Below are positions 8,365 to 16,600 of a stretch of DNA of 32,862 bases, piece by piece (within the stretch, counting starts at the first letter, position 1; every line of letters starts with the position of its first letter). The position numbers and the translations under genes are program-made. The stretch is from NCBI RefSeq assembly GCF_900659615.1, contig NZ_CAACUY010000088.1, positions 1 through 32,862 of the forward strand. Direction: 5' to 3'. The stretch comes from Actinomadura fibrosa (GTDB lineage: Bacteria; Actinomycetota; Actinomycetes; Streptosporangiales; Streptosporangiaceae). The notes beneath the pieces are model-generated. The model saw nothing but the letters and a program-made list of their open reading frames with translations. It was not told the DNA's origin and did not search any database.

Positions 8365-8976
8365 CTATATCGCCGAGCGCGCTTCGGCGATCGCCTGGTC
8401 GAGTTCGGCCGGTGTTGCCGCGCTGACAAGGCGCCAGCGTGTTCCTCCGGGGACGATAGCCCACCACATCTGAGTCCTTGCTCCCCACCAGCGTGGAGCA
8501 GCGAGCAGCCCGTTCGCGTCGCGTCTCGCCGCGGCGGGTGGGGACGCGGTCGGTTGGCCGCCGTGTGCGACGGTCGCCGCCTGAGCACGGCGCGACTGCG
8601 CGGCGAGCGCTGCTGTGACGAACGGGATGAGGATCCGAGTGACTCTCTCCGCCGCGAGTAGCGGCTGAGTATGCGGCGCCAGGTTCTCACCCGTACTCGA
8701 CCGGTACCACCACGTGTCGGCCGTGGCACCGGGTGCCATCGTGACGCTCTCGCCGAACTGCGGTACGGCGCGGTCGAACACATGGAGGACGGGAGTCGCG
8801 CCGGCGTAACGCGGGACAGCCGTCCATCCCTCCCGGACGACTTCTCCCGCGAGTCGATCCAGGTAGGCGATCGAGCCGGACGTCCGGTCGTCGTGTCCGT
8901 CCGGTTGAGGACGCTCGTCCGATCGGTGTGGTTCGCCGGGGTGGTGGCGTCCTGACGGCTGGGCCCAGATCCTCAC
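8365..8976 (-). CDS. conserved hypothetical protein of Scr1/DUF397-type neighbourhoods
   Basis: A 203-residue cytoplasmic protein. The central part, YLDRLAGEVVREGWTAVPRY, then PQFGESVTMAPG and TWWYRSSTGENLAP, resembles a small actinomycete family of unknown function often found near XRE/DUF5753 regulators. The C-terminal part (MWWAIVPGGTRWRLVSAATP) looks like a second short module joined by an Ala/Arg-rich linker. The start is GTG 8976, whose GTGA overlaps the stop of the upstream gene (TGA at 8973-8975), so the two are translationally coupled. A later internal start cannot be excluded because the first 30 residues are low-complexity. No catalytic motif is visible. Confidence 0.65.
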   Translation of the reverse strand: MRIWAQPSGRHHPGEPHRSDERPQPDGHDDRTSGSIAYLDRLAGEVVREGWTAVPRYAGATPVLHVFDRAVPQFGESVTMAPGATADTWWYRSSTGENLAPHTQPLLAAERVTRILIPFVTAALAAQSRRAQAATVAHGGQPTASPPAAARRDANGLLAAPRWWGARTQMWWAIVPGGTRWRLVSAATPAELDQAIAEARSAI

Positions 8977-9230
8977 CGGGCCGTCCGTCCCTGCCGCGCG
9001 GCTCCGGGACGAGCCGCCGCTCGGACCCTCTCAACTTGCAGCGCGGTGCGGAGGTCGTCGGCACTTCCGCGGACGACGGTCGGATCGACGCCGGCGGTGG
9101 GATCGTGCAGCGTCGCCACCCAGTCGCCCAGGCGTCCGTCACGGCGAGTCGACCGCCAGATCCGATGGCTCGGGAAGTCGGCGCGGAGTTCGGCCAGCGC
9201 CCGGTCGGCGGGGTCGAATGGTGTGCTCAT
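8973..9230 (-). CDS. small conserved hypothetical protein
   Basis: An 85-residue protein starting MSTPFDPADRALAELRADFP, followed by HRIWRSTRRDGRLGDWVATL and a DDLRTAL helix. It resembles short actinomycete proteins of unknown role that occur with Scr1-type regulators. ATG 9230 is preferred to the in-frame upstream start at 9281 because the region before it is not conserved-looking; the ribosome binding site is weak. It is first of a two-gene unit and overlaps the next gene by GTGA. It is divergent from the XRE/DUF5753 gene across about 150 bases (9231-9380), which must contain both promoters. Confidence 0.6.
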   Translation of the reverse strand: MSTPFDPADRALAELRADFPSHRIWRSTRRDGRLGDWVATLHDPTAGVDPTVVRGSADDLRTALQVERVRAAARPGAARQGRTAR

Positions 9231-9380
9231 GATCGTGCGAACCTCGCAGGTCGGTTTCTCTGCGTTATCGCCCCCAACCATGCTGTGACCGAGTTATGGT
9301 CGGGAAGAGCGGGAAAGCCATCTGCGGAAAGCTCATATGTGGGGTCGGAAACATGCCCCGGTTTCCCTCTGGAGCGCGCC

Positions 9381-10202
9381 ATGCCTCGTCGTCCCCGTGA
9401 CCCCGGTGTCCCCACGTCGCCGACCGAGTACTTCGGTACCGAATTGCGCGCCTACCGTGAGGCTGCAGGGATGTCCCGTCCACAACTGGCGGACAAGCTG
9501 GGATATACCCCCCAGTGGATTGGGCAGCTTGAGGCCGGTAAAAGCTCTCCGTCCGAAGAGTTCGCCAAGGACTGCGATACCTTCTTCACGACGAACGGGA
9601 CATTTCATCGAATATGGGAGTGGATCCGGGATGTCGACCGACTGCAGGTGCTGCCGCCGGGCTTTCCCGATTTCATCGCCAGAGAGGCCGAGGCCACGGT
9701 CATGCACGTCTTCGAGACGATGGTCATCACGGGACTCTTCCAGACCAGGCAGTATGCGTACGAGGTGCTCAAGACGGGGCGGGCGCCGGAGGAGGTTGAC
9801 AAGCTCGTAGCAACAAGGATGGAGCGGCAGGGGATCATGGCACGCGAAGTTCCCCCGCACGTGGTTGCGATCTTCGACGAAGGCGCTGTCCGCCGTCCCA
9901 TCGGAGCGCCCGAGGTCATGCGGGAGCAAGTTCGCCACCTCATCGAGTTGGCGGCGTTGCCCAACGTCACCATGCAGATCGTTCCGTTCGAAACTGGGAG
10001 CTATGCGGGGCTGCCTGGAGCGTTCACCGTCATGGGCTTCGAGCGTGACCCGGATGTCGTACATGTTGGTGGATATCTTGGAACTCAACTCTTTGAGCAT
10101 CCCGACGTCGTCCGAACCTATGCGCTACAGTTTGATCTCATTAGGGGTGCGGCGATGTCCGTCGATCATTCCCTGGCTCTACTTCACGCGATCTTGGAGT
10201 GA
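9381..10202 (+). CDS. XRE-family regulator with DUF5753 (Scr1) domain
   Basis: A 273-residue protein with an N-terminal helix-turn-helix of the XRE type (about 20-75, including LRAYREAAGMSRPQLADKLG and IGQLEAGKSSPSE) and a C-terminal DUF5753/Scr1-associated domain (about 95-270; HVFETMVITGLFQTRQYA and MQIVPFETGSYAGLPGAF). WhiJ-like proteins of this class bind DNA and work with a small DUF397 (BldB-like) partner in developmental and antibiotic control in streptomycetes. ATG 9381 follows GGAG (9371-9374) at six bases. The stop overlaps a GTG, and the DUF397 gene follows at once, so the pair is an operon. Codon usage here is less GC-extreme than in the flanks, common in this frequently transferred family. 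Confidence 0.92.
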   Translation: MPRRPRDPGVPTSPTEYFGTELRAYREAAGMSRPQLADKLGYTPQWIGQLEAGKSSPSEEFAKDCDTFFTTNGTFHRIWEWIRDVDRLQVLPPGFPDFIAREAEATVMHVFETMVITGLFQTRQYAYEVLKTGRAPEEVDKLVATRMERQGIMAREVPPHVVAIFDEGAVRRPIGAPEVMREQVRHLIELAALPNVTMQIVPFETGSYAGLPGAFTVMGFERDPDVVHVGGYLGTQLFEHPDVVRTYALQFDLIRGAAMSVDHSLALLHAILE

Positions 10203-10204
10203 CC

Positions 10205-10408
10205 ATGGCTTCTACCTCGGCTGTGCAATGGCGTAAGAGCAGTCGGAGTGATAACACGGGTGGGCAGTGTGTTGAGGTTGCGGAGCTGGCGCCGGGTGTT
10301 GGGGTGCGTGACTCGAAGGATCCTGCGGGAGCCGTCTTGCGCTTCAGTGCGGCCGAGTGGCGGCACTTCGCAGCTTCGGTGCGGAGCGGTCGGTTCGACC
10401 TGAGTTAG
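10205..10408 (+). CDS. DUF397 domain protein (BldB-like partner)
   Basis: A 67-residue protein that is essentially one DUF397 domain: VQWRKSSRSDNTGGQCVEVA, VGVRDSKDPAG and FSAAEWRHFAASVRSG. In actinomycetes these small proteins pair with DUF5753/XRE regulators and probably modulate their DNA binding. ATG 10205 has TTGGAG (10194-10199) five bases upstream; the GTG at 10199 overlaps the preceding stop and would add two residues. Its 3' end overlaps the convergent Nudix gene by four bases. Confidence 0.92.
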   Translation: MASTSAVQWRKSSRSDNTGGQCVEVAELAPGVGVRDSKDPAGAVLRFSAAEWRHFAASVRSGRFDLS

Positions 10409-10872
10409 TGCTGTTCGTCTAGTGTGCTGAGCCAGCGGCGGACGGGGACGGACATTCCCGTCGGCAGGTCGTCCAGGGCGAACCAGCGGGCCTCCAGGAT
10501 CTCGGCGGTCTCCAGGTCGATGCGGCCGCCCGTCACCGTTGCTTCGTAGTAGGCCTCGACTCGCCATCTGAAGCCGCTCGCGAGGTGGAGCGGCGGGCCC
10601 TTGACCGCCACTTCCAGGGCGGTCTCCTCCTGGATCTCCCGGGCGACGGCGTCCTCCAGGCGTTCACCCGCGTTGACGTAGCCGCCGGGCAGGCCCCAGG
10701 CGCGGTACTGCGGCCACAGCCGATGGCGGAGCAGGAGGACGCGGCCCTGGTCGTCCCGGACGATTCCTGCGACATAGACGAGGAATGTCCGATGCCTGAT
10801 GCGCGCCACTCGCCATTGCACGCGTCCGCTCAACATGTGCCAGAGCCGCGCGAGGAGCCGGTGCATCAGCAT
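10405..10872 (-). CDS. Nudix hydrolase
   Basis: A 155-residue Nudix-fold pyrophosphohydrolase. The Nudix box starts at Gly64 (GGYVNAGE), with Glu70 and the metal-binding REIQEET at 78-84. The consensus glycine near the box end is Ala85, a tolerated variation. The preceding segment RVLLLRHRLWPQYRAWGLPG is typical of enzymes acting on nucleoside diphosphate derivatives; the substrate is not predictable. A basic, amphipathic N-terminus (1-30) precedes the fold. The gene starts 10 bases after the stop of the nuclease-helicase gene on the same strand, so the two are probably cotranscribed and coupled. ATG 10866 is an alternative start two codons in. Its end overlaps the DUF397 stop. Confidence 0.9.
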   Translation of the reverse strand: MLMHRLLARLWHMLSGRVQWRVARIRHRTFLVYVAGIVRDDQGRVLLLRHRLWPQYRAWGLPGGYVNAGERLEDAVAREIQEETALEVAVKGPPLHLASGFRWRVEAYYEATVTGGRIDLETAEILEARWFALDDLPTGMSVPVRRWLSTLDEQH

Positions 10873-10882
10873 TCGGGCAAGC

Positions 10883-12754
10883 CTATGCCAGTAGGCGCGA
10901 GAGATAGGCCTGTGTTGGCGGGTCGCAGGAGTAGAGGATCGTGCCGGTCATGCCTCGGGTCAGGAGGACCTTGTAGGTGTTGCGGATGAGCTTGTCGGCG
11001 TCGGCGTCCGAGACGGTGCGAGGGCGGAGGGCCGGGTCTTTGCTGGCGCCGCGGACGGTGCGCAGGCGGCCGTCGCGGTAGACGAGGTCGGGGCCGAGGA
11101 TGACGCCGTTCCAGTCGTACTCGAAGCCCTGGGCGGTGTAGACGCAGCCGACCTGGCCGAAGCCGCCGTCGTCCGTCGCCCAGAGGTCGCTGGGCGGGGC
11201 GTCGCCAATCGAGCGGTCGCCTTTGACGTTCCAGGGGCGGGCCCAGCCGCCGATGACGACGTCGCTGACGAGGGAGAGCTGCCCGCGGTGGTCCTTGCGG
11301 GGGTCGCTCCAGGGCCAGCAGAAGCCGGCGGTGATCCGTGCCGAGTAGCCGTGGTTTCGCTGGGTGCTCAGGGCGACTTCGAGGTCGTACGGGGAATCGG
11401 CGAGCGTCACCTCGAAGTGGTCGTCGCCTTCCCAGCGCTTCGGCTCGTCGCCGTCCAGGCCGAGCAGGCTCAGGACCCACTCCTCGTACTTGCGGCTGCC
11501 GCCGCAGCGGAACTGCTCGTCGAGGGAGACGTGGACGACGCGCAGTTTCTTCGCGTCGGCGTGCTCCTCGATCTGGGCGAGGGTGCCCATCTCGCCGGGA
11601 CGGACGACCTGGTGCTCGTCCAGGAGGAACACCGGGACGCGGGCCGCGTCGATGAGTTCGTCGACCTGCGGGCGGCCCGTGCGGAGCCGCGCGGGGGTGT
11701 AGCGGTTGGCGGAGACCTCGCGGATCCGGTGGGCCTCGTCGCAGATGAGGACGTCGAGGCCGTTCTTGCGGGCGTCCATGAAGTTGTTGAAGTACTTGAA
11801 CAGGGCCTTGGTCTGGGTGGAGCCCCTGGCCACGTGGCGCCGCATCGTCTGGGTGAACGACTTGGAGCCGGTCGCGTGCAGGACGGAGTGGCCCTGCCGG
11901 GACAGCTCGCCGAGGAGCGACAGGGCGATGACGCTCTTGCCGCTGCCGGGGCCGCCGGTGATGACCACGACGGTCTTGGTGTCCTCCCGGTGCGCCTTGT
12001 CGACGGCGTGCCAGACGATCTCGGCGGCGAGCCGCTGCTCGGCGAGCAGGACGAACCTCTCGCGGGTCCGGATCTCCTCGGCGGCGTGCTTCAGGAGTTG
12101 CTTGGACGGGCGGACCTCACTGGTCAGCAAGCGGTCTGCGGCACCGGCGCCGGGCTTGGGCGCGAAGCGGTCGCGCAGGTACTCGACGAAGGCGCCGCGG
12201 GTGCTCTGGGTGAACAGCCGGGTGCGGTCGTCCTCGACCGTGTCGTAGAGGTCGGCGACGTCCTTGCGGGACGCGTTGTGCAGGTAGGCGACGGCGTGCA
12301 GCGCGTCGGGGTGGTCGGCGAGGACGGTGAGGAAGTCGAGGATGTAGTCGCTATAGCCCTTGGCCTGGAGCGCAGGGTGCAGCTTCGGTCTGCCGGACAT
12401 GTGCTGGACGAGGACGCGCCTGGCGTCCTCCTCCCAGACCTCCGCGTGGCTCCACTGCTTCAGCTCGACGACGACGTAGGCGTCGCCGCCCGTCCGGCGG
12501 TCGACTCCGGCGAGGACGACGTCGGCGCGCTTGCTGGTCAGGGGGAGCTGGTACTCGATGAGCATCTCGACGTGCCCGAGGCCCGCCTCGACGAGGTCAT
12601 GGGCGAGGATCGGGAGGCTGCGGTCCCAGGCGCGGCGCTCGGAGTCGGACACGCGCAGGCCGGCGGCCATCCTCAGATGCTCGGCCAGGACCTCGCTCAG
12701 CCTTCGCTCAAGCGGCGACAGCAGCGCTTCGGCGGTGCGACGGAAGACCGTCAC
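10883..12754 (-). CDS. PD-(D/E)XK nuclease-like domain fused to DUF2075 superfamily 1 helicase
   Basis: A 623-residue protein. The N-terminal region (about 60-105) carries Glu67, Asp78 (SKRADVVLAG) and Glu97-x-Lys99 (VVVELKQW), the pattern of a PD-(D/E)XK nuclease active site. After a helical linker, the DUF2075 domain has Walker A GGPGSGKSV, Walker B VLICDEAHR, LLDEHQVV, EQFRCGGS, the motif V-like VYTAQGFEYDW and the motif VI-like LLTRGMTGT, so the ATPase looks complete. DUF2075 proteins are schlafen-related P-loop DNA/RNA helicases with little experimental work, and several are found in phage-defence settings. Start GTG 12754 follows TAGG; an upstream hairpin covers part of this ribosome binding region. 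The MazG-like gene lies 132 bases upstream and the Nudix gene 10 bases downstream on the same strand. Confidence 0.85.
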   Translation of the reverse strand: MTVFRRTAEALLSPLERRLSEVLAEHLRMAAGLRVSDSERRAWDRSLPILAHDLVEAGLGHVEMLIEYQLPLTSKRADVVLAGVDRRTGGDAYVVVELKQWSHAEVWEEDARRVLVQHMSGRPKLHPALQAKGYSDYILDFLTVLADHPDALHAVAYLHNASRKDVADLYDTVEDDRTRLFTQSTRGAFVEYLRDRFAPKPGAGAADRLLTSEVRPSKQLLKHAAEEIRTRERFVLLAEQRLAAEIVWHAVDKAHREDTKTVVVITGGPGSGKSVIALSLLGELSRQGHSVLHATGSKSFTQTMRRHVARGSTQTKALFKYFNNFMDARKNGLDVLICDEAHRIREVSANRYTPARLRTGRPQVDELIDAARVPVFLLDEHQVVRPGEMGTLAQIEEHADAKKLRVVHVSLDEQFRCGGSRKYEEWVLSLLGLDGDEPKRWEGDDHFEVTLADSPYDLEVALSTQRNHGYSARITAGFCWPWSDPRKDHRGQLSLVSDVVIGGWARPWNVKGDRSIGDAPPSDLWATDDGGFGQVGCVYTAQGFEYDWNGVILGPDLVYRDGRLRTVRGASKDPALRPRTVSDADADKLIRNTYKVLLTRGMTGTILYSCDPPTQAYLSRLLA

Positions 12755-12762
12755 GGGACCTA

Positions 12763-12799
12763 CCCCCAGGCAGCACGAAGATCTCGTGCGGTATGGGGG
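12763..12799 (-). promoter_or_regulatory. near-symmetrical hairpin before the nuclease-helicase start
   Basis: Read on the plus strand: CCCCCA, ggca, GCACGA, agatc, TCGTGC, ggta, TGGGGG. Two 6-bp stems are separated by matching 4-base internal loops, with a 5-base top loop. On the minus-strand transcript the 3' arm (UGGGGG) runs directly into UAGGUCCCGUG, the ribosome binding region and start codon at 12754. It could hide the binding site in RNA or act as a DNA operator. No known riboswitch class is recognised. The rest of the 132-base gap holds no other clear element. Confidence 0.5.
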
Positions 12800-12886
12800 C
12801 GTGTCCGCGATCAGGGGATCGGCGGAAGCCCGTCGGGCCGCAACTCCTTACGCGGGAAGGCTATCGGCGTCCGCCGACATTCCGGG

Positions 12887-13234
12887 TCACGACAGGGGAG
12901 GCGCCTTGCGGGCGGAGCCCCGGTAGGTGGCGGCGTCATAGCGGCGCTCGCCCTCGTCGAGCTTGTCGTTCGCGGCCTGGACGAGGTCGATGCCGAGGAC
13001 GTCGGCCAGGCGGGTGAGGTAGAGGAACACGTCCGCGGCCTCCGAGCGCACGCGGTGGCCGGCGTCCGGGTCGTCCATGACCGTGACGGACTCCTCGGGC
13101 GTCAGCCACTGAAACTCGGCGAGCAGCTCGCCCGCCTCGCCCGCCAGCGCCATCGCGAGGTTCTTCGGCGTGTGGAACTGCTCCCAGTCCCGCGCGGCGG
13201 CGAACGCCCGCTGCCGCCTGATCAGCTCATCCAT
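12887..13234 (-). CDS. MazG-like nucleotide pyrophosphohydrolase
   Basis: A 115-residue all-helical protein of the MazG/dCTPase-like superfamily. The metal-binding EXXE...EXXD pattern is intact: Glu33 and Glu36 in GEAGELLAEFQW, Glu65 and Asp68 in SEAADVFLYLTRLADVLG. Such enzymes hydrolyse (d)NTPs to monophosphates and pyrophosphate; single-domain members clean up modified nucleotides or deplete nucleotide pools. ATG 13234 (MDELIRRQRAFAAARDWEQF) fits the family; in-frame GTG 13243 and ATG 13273 are alternatives without a better binding site. An imperfect palindrome with GAGCG/CGCTC arms lies just upstream. It is the first gene of the minus-strand run leading to the nuclease-helicase and Nudix genes, and is divergent from the NIPSNAP gene. 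Confidence 0.88.
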   Translation of the reverse strand: MDELIRRQRAFAAARDWEQFHTPKNLAMALAGEAGELLAEFQWLTPEESVTVMDDPDAGHRVRSEAADVFLYLTRLADVLGIDLVQAANDKLDEGERRYDAATYRGSARKAPPLS

Positions 13235-13329
13235 CCCCGTCACCCGCACGAGCGTAATACCGCTCCCTGTCATGACCGTGGACGAGGCTGGGAGGATCGA
13301 CGCGCAGACGGACGGCGTGGGGAGCGGTC

Positions 13330-13650
13330 ATGGGCAGGACGGCGCAGTTGCGGACGTACACGATCCGCGAGGGGCTGCTGGACGAGTGGGCGGCCAAGTG
13401 GCGGGACCTGGTCGTGCCGCTGCGGCTGGAGTTCGGGTTCGAGATCGGCGGGGCCTGGCTGGACCGCGAGCGGAGCCGGTTCGTCTGGGTGATCGCGTAT
13501 GACGGCCCCGGGTCGTTCGAGGAGCGCAACGAGCGGTACTGGGCGTCGCCGAAGCGGGCGGCGATGGGCCTGGACCCGGCCGACTACCTGGTCGGCCGGG
13601 AAGTGCGCGAGGTCGAGTGGTTCTACGGGTCGCCCGCCGGGAGCAGGTGA
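13330..13650 (+). CDS. NIPSNAP-family protein
   Basis: A 106-residue protein starting MGRTAQLRTYTIREGLLDEW, with EFGFEIGGAWLDRERSRFVW and a C-terminal YLVGREVREVEWFY. This is a single ferredoxin-like NIPSNAP (dimeric alpha/beta barrel) domain. The bacterial function is not established; relatives are small dimeric proteins that may bind small molecules. ATG 13330 has GGGGAG (13319-13324) five bases upstream. Its last 28 bases overlap the 3' end of the convergent WD40 gene, so the two transcripts are antisense to each other there. Confidence 0.8.
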   Translation: MGRTAQLRTYTIREGLLDEWAAKWRDLVVPLRLEFGFEIGGAWLDRERSRFVWVIAYDGPGSFEERNERYWASPKRAAMGLDPADYLVGREVREVEWFYGSPAGSR

Positions 13651-16600
13651 GCGCGGCGCTCGTCCTCGGTCAGCGTACGGAAGGCGCGGTTGCGGGCGGC
13701 GGCCTTCAGCGCGTCGAGGTCCGGCTCGGCCTTCCACACGCGGGCGGTGCCGTCGTAGGAGCCGGTGACGACGTGCCGGCTGTCGGACGTCCACGCCACG
13801 CAGGTCACGCGGTCGCGGTGGACGCCCACGACGCCGATCTCGGTGTGGCCGCGGGCGTCCCACACGCGGACGGTCCGGTCGTAGGACGCGGTCGCGATGC
13901 GGGTGCCGTCGGGCGACCAGGCCACCGCGTGGACGCGCGCCTCGTGGCCGGCCAGCACCGCCACCTGGTCGCCGCCGGCCACGGCCCAGATGCGGGCCGT
14001 CCGGTCGGCGGAGCAGGTGACCACGAGGCGTTCGTCGGGCGACCAGGACACGCCGTCCACCCAGTTGCCGTGGCCGCGCAGGACGGTGCGCTGCCGGGCG
14101 GCCAGGGCGTCCCAGATGCGGGCGGTGCGGTCGTCGGATGTGGAGGCGAGGAGGTGCCCGCTCGGTGACCAGGCGAGTCCGACGACCCAGTCCTGGTGCC
14201 CGGTGAGCACCGCCAAGGGGGCGCCGTCGGCGGCGTTCCAGAGCCGGATCTTGCAGTCCCGGCCCGCGCTCGCCACGCGGCTGCCGTAGCCGGTGACGCA
14301 CTCGACGACCGTGTCGGGGAGTTCGACCGTCCACCGGTTCCGGACCGTCAGGTCACGGGTGACGTGCAGGTGGCGGATCGTCCTGGCGGCCGAGCAGGCG
14401 AGGTAGCTCGTATGGCTCCACTCCACGTGCAGGACGGCGTCCCCGTGCTCGTCGATGGTCCCGCGCGGTCGCCCGGTGGTGCCGTCCCACAGCCGGACGG
14501 TACCGTCGTCCGAGCAGGTCATGACGTGGTCCCGCGCGTTCAGCGCCTGGACGGCGACGCCCCGGACGGCGCCTCTGTGACCTGCCATCAGTACCTCCTC
14601 GGCTCCGCGCGGGACGAGATCCCAGACGCGCGCGGTGCCGTCGGCGGAGCCCGTGGCCAGGCGGGCGCCGTCAGGGGACCAGGCGACGCTCCACACGTCG
14701 CCGAGGTGGCCCCGGAGCGCGGCGATCTCCTGGGCGGTGTCCGGATCCCAGATCCGCGCGGTGCGGTCGCCGCCGCAGGACGCGAGCCGCGTGCCGTCCG
14801 GTGACCAGGCGACGTTCCACGCGCGTTCCTCGTGCGCCCGGATCAGCATGGTCTGGCCGCCGGAGCGGACATCGAAGACACGGACCGTCTGGTCTCCGGA
14901 CGCGGCGGCGACGCGCGTGCCGTCGGGATGCCAGGCCACGCCCTCGACGAAGTCCTCCGGCCCTCGCAGAACGATCTGGAGCTCGGCCGCCGGGGCGCTC
15001 CAGATCCGGACGGTGCGGTCGTGTGAGCCGCTGGCGAGGCGAGTGCTGTCCGGGGACCAGGCCAGACCCAGGATGTTGTCGGTGTGCCCGCGCAGTTCGC
15101 CGACGAGTTCGGCGGTGTCCGCCTCGTAGATTCGGATGGACAGGTCCCGCGAGCCGGACGCGATCCAGCGGCCGTCGGGGGACCACGCGACGGCCCGGAC
15201 GACGTCCGCGGCGTCCGTGAAACGCCCGGTCCGGAGCCCGGTCGCCGCGTCCCAGATCCCGACCGTTCCGTCGCGCGACGCGGTGGCCACCCGGGTGGAG
15301 CCGGGGGACCAGGCGGCCATCTCGACCATTCCGGCGTGGTCGCCGAGGACGGTCGCGGTGGCGCCCGCGGCGTCCCAGATGCGGGCGGTGCCGTCGCGGG
15401 ACGCCGTGGCGATGCGGGTGCCGTCCGGCGACCAGGCGACATGGCGGACCGCGTCGCCGTGCCCGGCCAGTACCGCGGAGAGGTGGTTGAACGCCAGCGC
15501 GGCCATCAGCGCCCTGACCGCGGCGGGCGTCGGAGGGCAGTCGGACAGCGCGGTCAGGGACAGGAGGGTCGACAGGTCCGGATACCGTTCGGCGTTGGCG
15601 AGGACGTGCTCGCCGACGCGTTCGGACACCTGCCGCAGGAACGCGAGGTCACGGCGCTGGGACGCCTCGACGAGCGCCCGGGCCCGGGCGGAGGGCTGAC
15701 CGCTCTCCTCGAGTCCGGCGAGCCAGCGCCCGGCGAGCGCCAGCCGTTCTCCGGTGAGGAGGTAGTCGGCGCTCCGCCCGGCGCGTTCCCAGTCGGCGGC
15801 CCAGCGTTCGAGCTCGCCCCGCCGGCGCAGCTGCTCGGCCTTCGCCTCGACCTCCTGCCGCAGGGGCGGCCACTGCCGGAACAGGGCCTCGTGCGCGACC
15901 TGGGCGAACGGGGGGCCTCCGGCGGCGCCGGTGACGAGGAGGCGGGCGTCGACGAACGTGTCCACCACCGTCCGCTCCGCCTCGGTGAGGTCCTCCAGCG
16001 GGACGCGGCGGCGGACGGCGTCCTGCCCTTCGATCGTGACGAACTTCAGCAGGACGGCCAGGACCGGTTCGATCCCGTCCTCGCCGCGCAGCCCGGCCAC
16101 CACCTGGTCGGCCTGGCGGGTCATCGCCCCCGCGACGCCGCCGAGCGCCCGGTAGGCGCTCTCCGTGACCAGCGCGCCCGGGCCCGCGGTGAAGTACAGC
16201 TCCTGCAGCAGGTAGGCGAGCAGGGGCAGCGCGTCGGTGGTCCCCGCGTCGTCCACGATCAGCTGGACGAGCCCGGGCTCGAACCTGAGGTCGACCAGCT
16301 CGGCGGGCCGCTCGATGACCTGTGCCAGCAGGGTCCGGGTGAGCGCCCCGATCGCCAGCGGAGCCTGGAACAGCCGGGCGTGAGGGGTGTCGAGGAACTC
16401 GCGGAGGAACTCGACGCGGGCGGTGGCGACGGTGCAGAACCTCCCATCGCGTTCCAGGGCCGTGACGACGGCGTCCAGGCAGCGCCTTCTCTCCTCGGCA
16501 CCGGTCAGCGTCAGTGTCTCCTCCAACTGGTCGACGACCAGGAGGATCCGCCGGTGGCGGTGACCGGTGCTCCGGCGGATCGCCCGCAGCAGTTCCGCGA

